DNA from: Cytophagaceae bacterium
GTDB taxonomy: Bacteria; Bacteroidota; Bacteroidia; Cytophagales; Flexibacteraceae
Reading direction: 5' to 3'
Assembly (NCBI GenBank): GCA_027490155.1
Contig: JAIXYP010000030.1
Location: 1 to 64,000 of the forward strand
DNA: 64,000 nt
Positions 35,381-43,952 of this stretch are shown one piece after another; within the stretch, counting starts at the first letter, position 1; every line of letters starts with the position of its first letter. Below the pieces are notes generated by a model that had not been told where the DNA came from, did not search any database, and worked only from the letters and a program-made list of their open reading frames with translations. Made by a program: the position numbers and the translations under genes.

Positions 35381-37084
35381 ATGCTATCTACCCTAGACTA
35401 CTTCATCCTGATTGGTACCTTAGGGATCATAGTAGGCTATGGGATTTGGCGGACACGGTCCACGAAAACAATGGATGGCTACCTAAAGGGAGATAATACA
35501 TCACCTTGGTGGTCCGTAGGGCTTGGGATCATGGCGACTCAGGCAAGTGCTATCACCTTCCTGAGCACACCAGGGCAGGCCTATAATGACGGCTTGCGCT
35601 TTATCCAGTTTTACTTTGGGCTCCCATTGGCGATGATCGTTCTCTGCATCACTGCGGTGCCCCTTTATAGCAAACTAAAGGTATTCACGGCCTACCAATA
35701 CCTTGAAGATCGATTTGGCCTCCCGACCCGCACCTTAGCCTCAGGGTTATTCTTGCTCCAGCGCGGACTTAGCACCGGGATCACAATTTATGCCCCCAGT
35801 ATTGTGCTGAGCACCGTCTTGGGATGGTCGCTAAATGCCACCATTCTGTTTATTGGTCTTGCTGTCACGGCCTATACCATTATTGGTGGCAACAAGGCTG
35901 TCAGTGTCACGCACCAGCAGCAGATGTTGGTCATATTCACGGGTCTATTTGCGGCTGTGGTCGTCATTTTACAGCTACTGCCATCAGATGTCGGTATCGT
36001 CCGGGCGACCCAATTAGCGGGCTATGCAGGCAAACTCAACGCCATCGACTGGAGCTGGGATCTGAAGGAACGCTACAATATCTGGTCAGGGCTAATTGGA
36101 GGTTTTTTTCTGCAACTCAGCTACTTCGGCACTGACCAAAGCCAAGTTGGACGCTACATCGGCGGCGCCAGCATTACCGAAAGCCGTCTAGGCCTTATCA
36201 TGAATGGGCTTGTCAAGATTCCGATGCAGCTCCTGATCCTTTTCATCGGGATCATGGTTTACGTCTTTTACCTCTTTCACCCTGCGCCACTCAACTTCAA
36301 CAGCCAGGCAGAGCGCCAAGTACTTGCAAGTACTTCAGCGCCTGCCTATCAGGTTCTCGAACGCCAGTACCTTGGCTTGCAAACCCAAAAGGCCAATCAA
36401 ACAAAGGTCCTTAACGAGGCGATATCTGCCGAAGACCCAAACCAAATTTTGGCAGCACAACGCGGGTTAAATGATATCCAACAACAAATTACCGAAGTCA
36501 GATCTAATGGTCAAACCATCATAAAATCGGTCTCACCAAAAACAGACGGCAAAGATGCTGACTATATCTTTATCCACTTTGTCTTGCGCTACCTCCCACA
36601 CGGACTTATTGGTCTATTGCTGGCCGTCATCCTGTCAGCCGCGATGAGCAGCACGTCTGCTGCCCTCACGAGCCTAGGTGGCACCACCGTCATCGACCTA
36701 TACCAACGGATGGTCAACCCTGATGCCAGTGGCAATAATATGGTTTTAGTAAGCCGGCTAAGTACTGCAGCCTGGGGCATTATTGCGATGGGTTTTGCCC
36801 TTGTTGCTAGCCTAGTAGACAACTTGATTCAGGCAGTCAATATCCTTGGATCCTTGTTCTACGGCTGCATCTTGGGGATTTTTTTGGTTGGCTTTTATGT
36901 GCCGTATGTCAAGGGCAAGGCCGTGTTTGTTGGGGCAATTGTGGCTGAGCTAGTAGTCCTGTTTTGCTTTTGGAAGGTAGATAGCATTGGATATCTTTGG
37001 TACAATGTCATCGGGTGCCTCTTGGTGATTATTGTAGGACTATTGGCGCAACCCCTCATCAGGCAGCCGAAAGCAGCTAGCTAA
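35381..37084 (+). CDS. Sodium:solute symporter (SSS family)
   Basis: 567 residues with about 13 membrane segments. DYFILIGTLGIIVGYGIW opens the first, DGYLKGDNTSPWWSVGLGIMATQASAITFLSTPGQAY is the conserved TM1-TM2 region of SSS transporters, and YTIIGGNKAVSVTHQQQMLVIF covers the TM5-TM6 region. YFGTDQSQVGRY and SAAMSSTSAALTSLGGTT (sodium-site serines on TM8-9) are also family signatures. A charged loop at about 300-390 is longer than in most relatives. It uses the sodium gradient to import a small solute, probably a sugar derivative in view of the PIG-L deacetylase gene upstream. No terminator is evident after it. Confidence 0.93.
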   Translation: MLSTLDYFILIGTLGIIVGYGIWRTRSTKTMDGYLKGDNTSPWWSVGLGIMATQASAITFLSTPGQAYNDGLRFIQFYFGLPLAMIVLCITAVPLYSKLKVFTAYQYLEDRFGLPTRTLASGLFLLQRGLSTGITIYAPSIVLSTVLGWSLNATILFIGLAVTAYTIIGGNKAVSVTHQQQMLVIFTGLFAAVVVILQLLPSDVGIVRATQLAGYAGKLNAIDWSWDLKERYNIWSGLIGGFFLQLSYFGTDQSQVGRYIGGASITESRLGLIMNGLVKIPMQLLILFIGIMVYVFYLFHPAPLNFNSQAERQVLASTSAPAYQVLERQYLGLQTQKANQTKVLNEAISAEDPNQILAAQRGLNDIQQQITEVRSNGQTIIKSVSPKTDGKDADYIFIHFVLRYLPHGLIGLLLAVILSAAMSSTSAALTSLGGTTVIDLYQRMVNPDASGNNMVLVSRLSTAAWGIIAMGFALVASLVDNLIQAVNILGSLFYGCILGIFLVGFYVPYVKGKAVFVGAIVAELVVLFCFWKVDSIGYLWYNVIGCLLVIIVGLLAQPLIRQPKAAS

Positions 37085-37165
37085 TACGGCATCTAATCCC
37101 TTGTTCAGCCATGTTGTCCAAATCAAGTATACTTCCTTCATCAACTATAAAGGCATCCAGCTTGA

Positions 37166-37689
37166 ATGCAGAGCCATCTTGCATCTAATTCTAGGGCTCA
37201 CCAGCAATTATCTAAACCCAACTTTGACCTTATCAAAATCATCATCGGCCAAACCTATATGGCACCAGAACTGGGCTATGGCACCAACTCATAAGTATAG
37301 CATTGGTCGCCCAAATCATAAATCACATTGACTTCAAACGAGTACTAACAGCACCGTTCGACATTATACTTAATAAGACCAACAAGGTCCAACAGGATGT
37401 TATGATTTTCCCATACATCCCAAAAGTCTCAGCAAGTAACACACCTCAAATAGTAATAGAGATCCTGTCCCAATCGTCATTACTTCATGATCGCATTACC
37501 AAATTCCAACTCTATGAGTCTGCTGCCATTGCTGAATATTGGCTTGTGGACCCTGAAACTGACTCGATAGAAGTCTATTCTTTGGTAGATGGGCAATACC
37601 AAATTCTCACCAGGGTCATCGACCAAGGTGAGGTGACATCAGTGGCAATGCCTGAAATTAAGTTTATGATTGCAGATATCTTTAACTAG
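37166..37689 (+). pseudogene. Frameshifted Uma2/DUF820 family gene
   Basis: The C-terminal part is open from 37303 (TTG) to 37689. It has the Uma2 signatures APFDIILNKTNKVQQDV, IVIEILSQSSLLHDRITK and YESAAIAEYWLVDPETDSIEVYSL. The expected N-terminal part lies in another frame: TTT at 37223 reads FDLIKIIIGQTYMAPELGYGT and stops at 37292-37294. The shift falls near 37280, where the second frame continues HQLISIALVAQIINHI, just as intact relatives read YMAP...HQ...I. The segment between QQDVMIF and PQIVIEIL also looks shorter than usual. Uma2 proteins have a PD-(D/E)XK nuclease fold. This copy is very probably inactive unless the shift is an assembly error. Confidence 0.78.
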
Positions 37690-37746
37690 CCAATAATTAT
37701 TAGCTATTACAAGTTCAAGTCAAGGGATGGAAAAAGCCCCATCTCT

Positions 37747-38502
37747 CTACCTAGCCTTCCGCATCACCAAAACCATGTGTTTGCTACCATTGGCGCCACG
37801 CTTTTTGCTGAGTTGAGCCAGTTTTTCTGCGGCGGTTTCAGATGCAAGTAAGCGTTTGAATGGGTTTATCTTGGCCAATCCCTTAAGGTTGGTACGCAAG
37901 GAGAACCACAGTCTATCGTGCATGTAGTGTTTTTCAAGCAACTCCAGTCCCCAACCTTCATATTTAGCAATTGATTGGTCAAATTTTTTGGGGCTTTGGT
38001 AGTCAGTAATGATAATGATTGCATCTGGCTTCATCATCCGCTTCAGGTTGTTGATAATATCCACCTGGATATGCATCGAGTCTCCCACACTTTCCATGAC
38101 ATCCATAAGGGTGACCACATCATAAAAGTCGTCTGGTGAAAACGGCTCCGTTGCACTGACTTTCATAAGCTTGTAGTCCGTGCCTTTGTTAAGCACTGAC
38201 TTGATGACTTTTTCGGTGATGGCAATTGCCGTCGACGAAATATCGGTGATGGTCGCTACTTTTGGCCATCCTGCCAACTTTGCAGTAAAGAGGCCAGAAC
38301 TACAACCAATTTCGAGCAAATGATCTGGATTAGGCTTATAAACCTTGCCTAAGGAGATCACCTTTTTGTAACGCAGCCGCTCGGCGCCACTACCGGCATA
38401 ATCCCAAGGGTCGCTCGTTACGTTGTGCTCTGTCTCAAACTTGGCCTGTATTTCGTCCAAGGTGATAGGCTGTTGGCCATTTGTCGATGTTGATTGCATC
38501 AT
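37747..38502 (-). CDS. Class I SAM-dependent methyltransferase
   Basis: 251 residues. Motif I is HLLEIGCSSGLFT (SAM-binding Gly-rich loop) near residue 63, followed by ATITDISSTAI (motif II acidic residue) and YDVVTLMDVMESVGD (motif IV). The upstream segment FETEHNVTSDPWDYAGSGAERLRYKKVISL resembles NodS- and SAM-methyltransferases that start with a short lid helix. The last 60 residues (LWFSLRTNLKGLAKINPFKRLL) are basic. The substrate is unknown; related proteins act on small metabolites or sugars. It is transcribed alone and away from the transketolase genes. Confidence 0.8.
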   Translation of the reverse strand: MMQSTSTNGQQPITLDEIQAKFETEHNVTSDPWDYAGSGAERLRYKKVISLGKVYKPNPDHLLEIGCSSGLFTAKLAGWPKVATITDISSTAIAITEKVIKSVLNKGTDYKLMKVSATEPFSPDDFYDVVTLMDVMESVGDSMHIQVDIINNLKRMMKPDAIIIITDYQSPKKFDQSIAKYEGWGLELLEKHYMHDRLWFSLRTNLKGLAKINPFKRLLASETAAEKLAQLSKKRGANGSKHMVLVMRKAR

Positions 38503-38840
38503 CTCAAAAAAGCTATTGTTGTCGGTTTAGTAATTAGATAGGACGTGGATCGCCACAAGTTGTGAACTTGAAGGCATTCTGCAATGATACGCAAATAACC
38601 GCTAATGGCTATTTGCTTTTACATAGGTGGCAGAAATTTAATTAGGCCGGCGTCAAACCTAAGATCAGATTTATAAGTTTTAGGCAGTGATTCTACGAGA
38701 CACGTTTTAGCCCACTAAAGTCGGTCTTGTTGGTGTGTATGCCCTGTAAGGGGCTGCCTAGGGGGATAGACTTTATTGCCTTAAGGCATCGGATACGGCC
38801 TGTTTTGGCCTTAATTTGCATGACCATATCAATTGTCAAC
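38503..38840. other. Intergenic region before the transketolase genes
   Basis: 338 bases between divergent genes. The transketolase frame is open from 38727, but its first 38 residues are not conserved. A TAAGTTTT element at 38674-38681 is one base off the -7 consensus and lacks a -33 partner. I see no hairpin or RNA gene. Confidence 0.4.
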
Positions 38841-39689
38841 ATGGCCCCAACAACAGAAAAATTACAAGCGGTCGTCTATCAGGTGCGCCGCGACATCGTA
38901 CGGATGGTGCATGGCTGCCAAAGCGGTCATCCCGGCGGCTCTTTAGGATGTACCGAATTACTAGTCGCGCTCTATCACGAAGTGATGACGCACAACCCAG
39001 CCTTTGAGGCAGACGGAATAGGTGAAGACCTATTTTTCTTGTCCAATGGTCACATTTCGCCCGTTTGGTACAGCGTGCTAGCCCATGCTGGCTACTTCCC
39101 GAAGGCTGAGCTCGCTACGTTCCGCAAGCTCAATAGCCGCGTACAAGGCCACCCTGCCACACACGAAGGGCTACCGGGCATCCGGGTTGCTTCAGGTTCG
39201 TTGGGTCAAGGCATTTCGGTTGCGATTGGTGCAGCCCAGGCCAAAAAACTCAACCATGACGACAAGCTGGTCTATGTCTTGACTGGGGATGGAGAACTAC
39301 AAGAAGGTCAAAACTGGGAAGCCATCATGTATGCCGCCCACAACAAGGTCAATAACTTGGTCCTGATTGTGGACTATAATGGCCAGCAAATCGATGGGCC
39401 AGTTGACAAAATCAATACACTTGGTAACCTAAAAGCCAAAATGGAAGCCTTCGGGTGGAACGTATTGGATCAGCCCAATGGTAATGACCTTGCTGCAATC
39501 ATCGAGAGCCTAGCAGAAGCAAAAACACTTTTGGCCGAAACCAAACCAGTCGTGATCCTACTCAAGACCGAAATGGGCAATGGGGTTGACTTCATGATGA
39601 ATAGCCACAAGTGGCACGGCATCGCCCCTGACGACGAACAGTTGGCTACAGCCTTGGCCCAGAACCCTGAAACTCTGGGAGACTATTAG
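38841..39689 (+). CDS. Transketolase, N-terminal subunit
   Basis: Start chosen at the ATG at 38841 (MAPTTEKLQ), 282 residues; the frame opens at 38727, and 38820 is a further option. It is the thiamine-diphosphate pyrophosphate-binding half of transketolase: GCQSGHPGGSLG, LFFLSNGHISP, VASGSLGQGISVAIG, and VYVLTGDGELQEGQNWEA, whose GDG motif binds Mg and thiamine diphosphate. With the C-terminal subunit it moves two-carbon units between ketose and aldose phosphates in the pentose phosphate pathway. The partner gene starts 88 bases downstream. Many Bacteroidota and archaea split transketolase this way. Confidence 0.93.
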   Translation: MAPTTEKLQAVVYQVRRDIVRMVHGCQSGHPGGSLGCTELLVALYHEVMTHNPAFEADGIGEDLFFLSNGHISPVWYSVLAHAGYFPKAELATFRKLNSRVQGHPATHEGLPGIRVASGSLGQGISVAIGAAQAKKLNHDDKLVYVLTGDGELQEGQNWEAIMYAAHNKVNNLVLIVDYNGQQIDGPVDKINTLGNLKAKMEAFGWNVLDQPNGNDLAAIIESLAEAKTLLAETKPVVILLKTEMGNGVDFMMNSHKWHGIAPDDEQLATALAQNPETLGDY

Positions 39690-39777
39690 GCCTAAGTCCT
39701 GAGCCTTTGGCCAGTTCAATTTTGCAGTAAGCTCAATCCCCCCTCCCCTACCACGATTTATCCACAGGACCCTCCTG

Positions 39778-40731
39778 ATGAAAAAATATACATTCACCGA
39801 AAAGAAGGACACCCGCAGCGGCTTTGGCGTCGCAATGGCAGAGCTGGGTGCCTCTAACCCTAAGGTTGTGGCGCTATGCGCCGACCTGATCGGATCGCTC
39901 AAACTGGGTGATTTCCAGAAACAGTTCCCAGATCGCTTTTTCCAGATCGGTATTGCTGAGGCCAACATGATGGGTATTGCAGCTGGCCTCACGATTGGTG
40001 GCTACATACCCTTCACGGGCACTTTTGCCAACTTCAGCACAGGCCGTGTTTATGACCAAATCCGTCAAAGCATAGCCTATAGCGGTAAAAATGTCAAGAT
40101 ATGTGCTAGCCATGCAGGCCTAACCCTCGGCGAAGATGGCGCCACCCACCAGATCCTGGAGGACATCGGGATGATGAAAATGTTGCCACACATGACCGTC
40201 ATCAACCCATGTGACTTTAACCAGACTCGTGCTGCTACCCTCGCAATAGCAGACTACCACGGGCCAGTTTATCTGCGTTTTGGCCGCCCTGTAGTGCCTA
40301 TCTTCACCGAGCGTGACCAGGAGTTTATCGTCGGCAAAGCTTGGATGGTGAACGAAGGCACAGACGTCAGCATCTTCGCCACAGGCCACCTCGTTTGGGA
40401 AGCCATCTTGGCAGGTGAAATCCTGGCCGAGCAAGGTATCGACGCCGAGATCATCAACATCCATACCATCAAACCACTGGACGATGAGGCTGTTTTGAGG
40501 TCAGTAGCCAAAACACGTTGTGTGGTTTCTGCAGAAGAGCACCAAATCGCTGGTGGCTTAGGTGATAGCATTGCCAATCTGTTGGCCCGTAAAGCCCCTG
40601 CACCTCAGGAGTATATTGGTGTTAATGACAGCTTTGGCGAAAGCGGCACCCCAGAGCAGCTAATGGACAAGTACAAACTCAATGCAGCCGCCATCGTGGA
40701 AGCAGCTAAGCGTGCCATCGCCCGCAAATAG
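39778..40731 (+). CDS. Transketolase, C-terminal subunit
   Basis: 317 residues covering the pyrimidine-binding and C-terminal domains. QIGIAEANMMGIAAGLTIGG carries the catalytic Glu that activates thiamine diphosphate. GLTLGEDGATHQILEDIGMM and VYLRFGRPVVP are conserved active-site loops. The C-terminal regulatory-like domain includes VVSAEEHQIAGGLGDSIA. It pairs with the subunit encoded directly upstream to form the active tetramer in the cytoplasm. It is followed by a terminator hairpin and then the tRNA-Arg gene. Confidence 0.94.
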   Translation: MKKYTFTEKKDTRSGFGVAMAELGASNPKVVALCADLIGSLKLGDFQKQFPDRFFQIGIAEANMMGIAAGLTIGGYIPFTGTFANFSTGRVYDQIRQSIAYSGKNVKICASHAGLTLGEDGATHQILEDIGMMKMLPHMTVINPCDFNQTRAATLAIADYHGPVYLRFGRPVVPIFTERDQEFIVGKAWMVNEGTDVSIFATGHLVWEAILAGEILAEQGIDAEIINIHTIKPLDDEAVLRSVAKTRCVVSAEEHQIAGGLGDSIANLLARKAPAPQEYIGVNDSFGESGTPEQLMDKYKLNAAAIVEAAKRAIARK

Positions 40732-40763
40732 TTAGTTGCCAGTCGATTATATTAACATCAATT

Positions 40764-40797
40764 AGGCAGATCCTATATCAGTGGGGTCTGCCTTTTT
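40764..40797 (+). terminator. Rho-independent terminator
   Basis: AGGCAGATCC (40764-40773) pairs with GGGTCTGCC (40784-40792), with one G-U pair, then TTTTT. It ends the transketolase unit. Confidence 0.78.
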
Positions 40798-40848
40798 ATT
40801 TAAGCCTAGTGTCTGGATACTGATTTTTATAGATTTTTAGGCCACCTA

Positions 40849-40879
40849 TTTGGATAATGCCGATTATCCCTTACTTTTG
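40849..40879 (+). promoter_or_regulatory. Canonical Bacteroidota promoter of tRNA-Arg
   Basis: TTTG at 40849-40852, a 19-base spacer, then TACTTTTG at 40872-40879: both elements match the -33/-7 consensus exactly. The tRNA begins 31 bases after the -7 element. Confidence 0.85.
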
Positions 40880-40909
40880 CAATCCCGTAATCGAACGGGG
40901 AACAGTAAA

Positions 40910-40983
40910 GGTTGCGTAGCTCAATTGGATAGAGCATCTGACTACGAATCAGAAGGTTTGGGGTTCGACTCCCTACGTGACCA
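40910..40983 (+). tRNA. tRNA-Arg (anticodon ACG)
   Basis: 74 bases fold as a full cloverleaf. The acceptor stem pairs GGTTGCG with CGTGACC (two G-U pairs), the D-stem GCTC with GAGC, the anticodon stem TCTGA with TCAGA around loop CTACGAA (anticodon ACG), and the T-stem TGGGG with CCCTA around TTCGACT. The 3' CCA is not encoded. ACG becomes ICG after deamination and reads CGU, CGC and CGA codons. It has its own promoter and terminator. Confidence 0.96.
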
Positions 40984-41009
40984 CACTTTGACCTCTAAAG
41001 AGGTTCGTC

Positions 41010-41043
41010 AAGCCCCTACAATTGCATTGTAGGGGCTTTTTTG
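41010..41043 (+). terminator. tRNA terminator
   Basis: AAGCCCCTACAAT (41010-41022) pairs perfectly with ATTGTAGGGGCTT (41026-41038), then TTTT. A very strong hairpin ending the tRNA transcript. Confidence 0.9.
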
Positions 41044-41107
41044 TGTTCTAAATACTATACTTCGTCAATAGCATTACCCATATATCCGTACAATTCAGAT
41101 CATTAGC

Positions 41108-41622
41108 TTACGCCAAAGACCGTTGCAAAAAGCTAAACCATGCTGTTACCTTCGCCTGGTGGCTGACGCCTGCATTGGCAGGGCTGCTGGAGGGTAACGT
41201 CGTCATGGTCTTGGTAAAACCGCCAGCCTCAATAAGCCCAAGCAAAATCCGTTTCTGAAAGATATTTGCTGACAACTGGCCATTAAAACCAATGTGCTGG
41301 ATGGTCGGATACCTTGCAAACAATCCGGTCAAGTCATTAAGCTCCCCATGGCGAATATTGCTATCAAGGCTACCAATCCGTTCGGCCCTATGCATTACAT
41401 CCCAAAGGCCAATGCCATAAGCATGGAGTATCTCCTCTCGGTCAGCATAAGGCTCTGTTAGGATATGGTCGCCTATATAGGTGGCAATCAAGCGCCAAAA
41501 TAAATTACGTGGGTGCCCATAATACTGTTGCCGGGCAATGGACTGATCACCGGGCAAAGTACCAAGACACGACAATCATGACCGACAAGTGACGGTAAGC
41601 CAACTTTATGGCGCTCAAGCAT
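41108..41622 (-). pseudogene. Hypoxanthine-DNA glycosylase (family 6 UDG) with a frameshift
   Basis: The main frame, up to 41575, reads LGTLPGDQSIARQQYYGHPRNLFWRLI, LWDVMHRAERIGSLDSNI, IGFNGQ and LPSSSPANAG, all typical of family 6 deoxyinosine glycosylase. It has only a TTG start, directly preceded by an in-frame TGA. The missing N-terminus lies in another frame: the ATG at 41622 reads MLERHKVGLPSLVGHDCRVLVL and would join the main frame at LGTLPG by a shift near 41560-41568. Relatives read RVLILGTMPG there, so this copy seems to have lost about seven bases of a TTGG-containing direct repeat. The ATG lies only five bases after the dxs stop. Either it is a dead gene or the assembly has an error. 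Confidence 0.72.
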
Positions 41623-41627
41623 GACCT

Positions 41628-43538
41628 CTACAGCACCTCTACACCTGCTAAAGCCATCACCGCTGCTGCAATGCCTTCAGGGTCGAATCCACACTCGCGG
41701 TGCAGTTCAATCTGTTCGCCATGCTCAATAACAGTGTCAGGGATACCAAGGCGTTTGACAGTTGCATTGTAGCCATGGTCGGCCATAAACTCTAGCACAG
41801 CAGAACCAAATCCACCTTGTACGCAACCATCCTCGACGGTTACTACTTTGCTAAAGTTGCTGAATATTTCGTGCAGCATTTCCTCGTCCAATGGCTTAAC
41901 GAAACGCATATCATAATGGGCAGGATTAAGCCCATTGATCAATAGCTGCGGCATAGCCTCGGTGACATAGTTGCCAATGTGACCAATGGTCAAGATCGCA
42001 ACATCCTCGCCAGCCTGTACCAAACGGCCTTTACCTACCCTGATTTCCGCTAGCGGTGTGCGCCAATCGGGCATAACACCTTCGCCCCGAGGATACCTGA
42101 TCGTGAATGGACCTTCGTGCAGAGTGGCGCTGTACATCAGGTTCCGTAGCTCTTGCTCGTTCATCGGTGAGGCTACGACCATGTTCGGGATACAGCGCAT
42201 AAAGGCAATATCGTATGCCCCATGGTGGGTTGGTCCGTCGGCACCAGCAAAACCTGCACGGTCTAGGCAAAAGACCACGTGGAGATTCTGGAGGCAGACA
42301 TCATGCAGGACCTGATCGTAAGCCCGCTGCATAAAGGTGCTATAGATATTGCAAAACGGAATCAATCCTTGGCAAGCAAGCCCAGCAGAATAGGTGACAG
42401 CGTGCTGCTCGGCAATACCGACATCCACAGCACGGTCTGGCATGGCCTTCATCATGATGTTAACAGACGAACCACTTGGCATAGCAGGTGTCACTGCCAT
42501 AATCTTAGGATTGGCCTCGGCAAGCTCCAGCACCGTGTGCCCGAAGACATCTTGGTACTTGGGTGGCATCGGTTTGGTCGGAGTCGATTTCCGGATTTCG
42601 CCCGTAATCTTGTCGAACTTACCTGGGGCATGCCATTTGGTTTGGTCTTGCTCGGCTAGTGCATATCCTTTGCCTTTGACGGTAACAATATGCAGGATTT
42701 TCGGACCCGGGATATTCTTGAGCTCAGTTAGCGTATGGACCAGATGGTTGACATCATGGCCATCGATGGGGCCAAAATACCGAAGGTTGAGTGACTCAAA
42801 CAGGTTGCTTTGTTTTAGCATAGCAGCCTTGATGCCAGTCTCAATTTTACTAGCAATCTCCTGTGCATTGGGGCCAAACTTGCTGATCTTGCCAAGCAGT
42901 TTCCAGATATCCCCTTTGACTTTGTTGTATGTTTTGCTTGTCGTGATGTCAGTTAAGTAGTCCTTGAGGGCCCCCACATTAGGGTCGATCGACATGCAAT
43001 TATCATTAAGGATAATCAGCAGGTTTGGGTTAACACTTCCTGCATGGTTCATTGCCTCGAAAGCCATCCCGCCTGTCATGGCACCATCACCGATAACGGC
43101 AACATGCTGCCTGTGGGCATCTCCCTTGTAGGCACTAGCCATTGCCATACCTAGGGCTGCACTGATACTGGTACTGCTATGACCAACGCCAAAGGCATCA
43201 TAGATGCTTTCTTTCCGTTTCGGGAAACCTGAAATGCCTCCGTATAGCCTGTTCGTATGGAAAACGTCACGGCGACCTGTCAGGATTTTGTGGCCGTAGG
43301 CCTGATGACCTACATCCCATACCAACTGGTCGTCGGGTGTATTCAGAACGTAGTGTAGGGCTACTGTTAACTCCACAACACCAAGGCTAGCACCAAAGTG
43401 ACCACCATAGACCGATACCAAATCGATGATATACTGTCGCAGTTCGTCAACGGCTTGTTGTAGGTCAGCCTTGTCTAGCCGACGCAGGTCTGCTGGTGAA
43501 TCTAGCTTTGACAACAAGGGGCCTGGGGATATGTTCAT
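41628..43538 (-). CDS. dxs: 1-deoxy-D-xylulose-5-phosphate synthase
   Basis: 636 residues, the usual length. The thiamine-diphosphate enzyme signatures are present: VYGGHFGASLGVVELT (His), VWDVGHQAYGHKILTGRR, GVGHSSTSISAALGMA, GDGAMTGGMAFEAMNHAG (metal/ThDP motif with N), and VGIAEQHAVTYSAGLA with the catalytic Glu. LDRAGFAGADGPTHHGAYD and VVTVEDGCVQGGFGSAV are also conserved. It joins pyruvate and glyceraldehyde-3-phosphate to form DXP, the first step of the MEP pathway, which feeds isoprenoid synthesis (relevant to the UbiA gene at 58475). The frameshifted glycosylase starts five bases after its stop codon. A TAACTTTG element lies 51 bases upstream of the ATG. Confidence 0.97.
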   Translation of the reverse strand: MNISPGPLLSKLDSPADLRRLDKADLQQAVDELRQYIIDLVSVYGGHFGASLGVVELTVALHYVLNTPDDQLVWDVGHQAYGHKILTGRRDVFHTNRLYGGISGFPKRKESIYDAFGVGHSSTSISAALGMAMASAYKGDAHRQHVAVIGDGAMTGGMAFEAMNHAGSVNPNLLIILNDNCMSIDPNVGALKDYLTDITTSKTYNKVKGDIWKLLGKISKFGPNAQEIASKIETGIKAAMLKQSNLFESLNLRYFGPIDGHDVNHLVHTLTELKNIPGPKILHIVTVKGKGYALAEQDQTKWHAPGKFDKITGEIRKSTPTKPMPPKYQDVFGHTVLELAEANPKIMAVTPAMPSGSSVNIMMKAMPDRAVDVGIAEQHAVTYSAGLACQGLIPFCNIYSTFMQRAYDQVLHDVCLQNLHVVFCLDRAGFAGADGPTHHGAYDIAFMRCIPNMVVASPMNEQELRNLMYSATLHEGPFTIRYPRGEGVMPDWRTPLAEIRVGKGRLVQAGEDVAILTIGHIGNYVTEAMPQLLINGLNPAHYDMRFVKPLDEEMLHEIFSNFSKVVTVEDGCVQGGFGSAVLEFMADHGYNATVKRLGIPDTVIEHGEQIELHRECGFDPEGIAAAVMALAGVEVL

Positions 43539-43588
43539 GGGCGTGTGGTGACTGCGACAATGACGCTTGCTAATGTTTGGCGTAGCTG

Positions 43589-43596
43589 CAAAGTTA
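43589..43596 (-). promoter_or_regulatory. Candidate dxs promoter element (TAACTTTG)
   Basis: An exact TAnnTTTG match on the minus strand, 51 bases upstream of the dxs ATG (43538). No clear -33 TTTG. Confidence 0.5.
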
Positions 43597-43952
43597 AGGG
43601 CTTTGCATCAGGATTAAGACTAAAAAAATGGTGCGATTGTTTTCAGAAAAGTAAGCTATATCCTAGATGCCTAAACAGGCCATTTTACCCACCCAGATCT
43701 AGATAATTAGGTAATCATTCTGCGCTGGCTCCTAACGATAACTTAAAGGCGCGTCTTTGGGTCTGGGTGGACACAATAACGGATTTTGGCCTAATGTCCT
43801 TCCCCTCTTTGGAGTTAAGCATGGTGTCATTAAGCTGCCATAGTCGGCTGGCATAAACACCAAATAGCCCCACACAAGTTTATGCAATGGGGCTATCATC
43901 GGTGCTAAAATCAAAAGCAAGGCACTTTCAGGTCACGAATGCGCCTTAGGTA
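43597..43952. other. Intergenic region between dxs and the ABC/M1 gene
   Basis: About 356 bases upstream of the dxs promoter. It holds one inverted repeat (43864-43896, listed separately). I see no convincing gene; a 62-codon minus-strand frame at 43732-43920 has no family resemblance. Confidence 0.45.
43864..43896 (-). terminator. Hairpin downstream of the ABC/M1 gene
   Basis: ATAGCCCCA (43864-43872) pairs perfectly with TGGGGCTAT (43888-43896), 57 bases after the stop codon of the gene ending at 43953. The following T-run is weak. Confidence 0.4.

Noticed and set aside
37101-37331. 76-codon plus-strand frame
   Set aside because: It overlaps the N-terminal part of the broken Uma2 gene in another frame and has no resemblance to any family.
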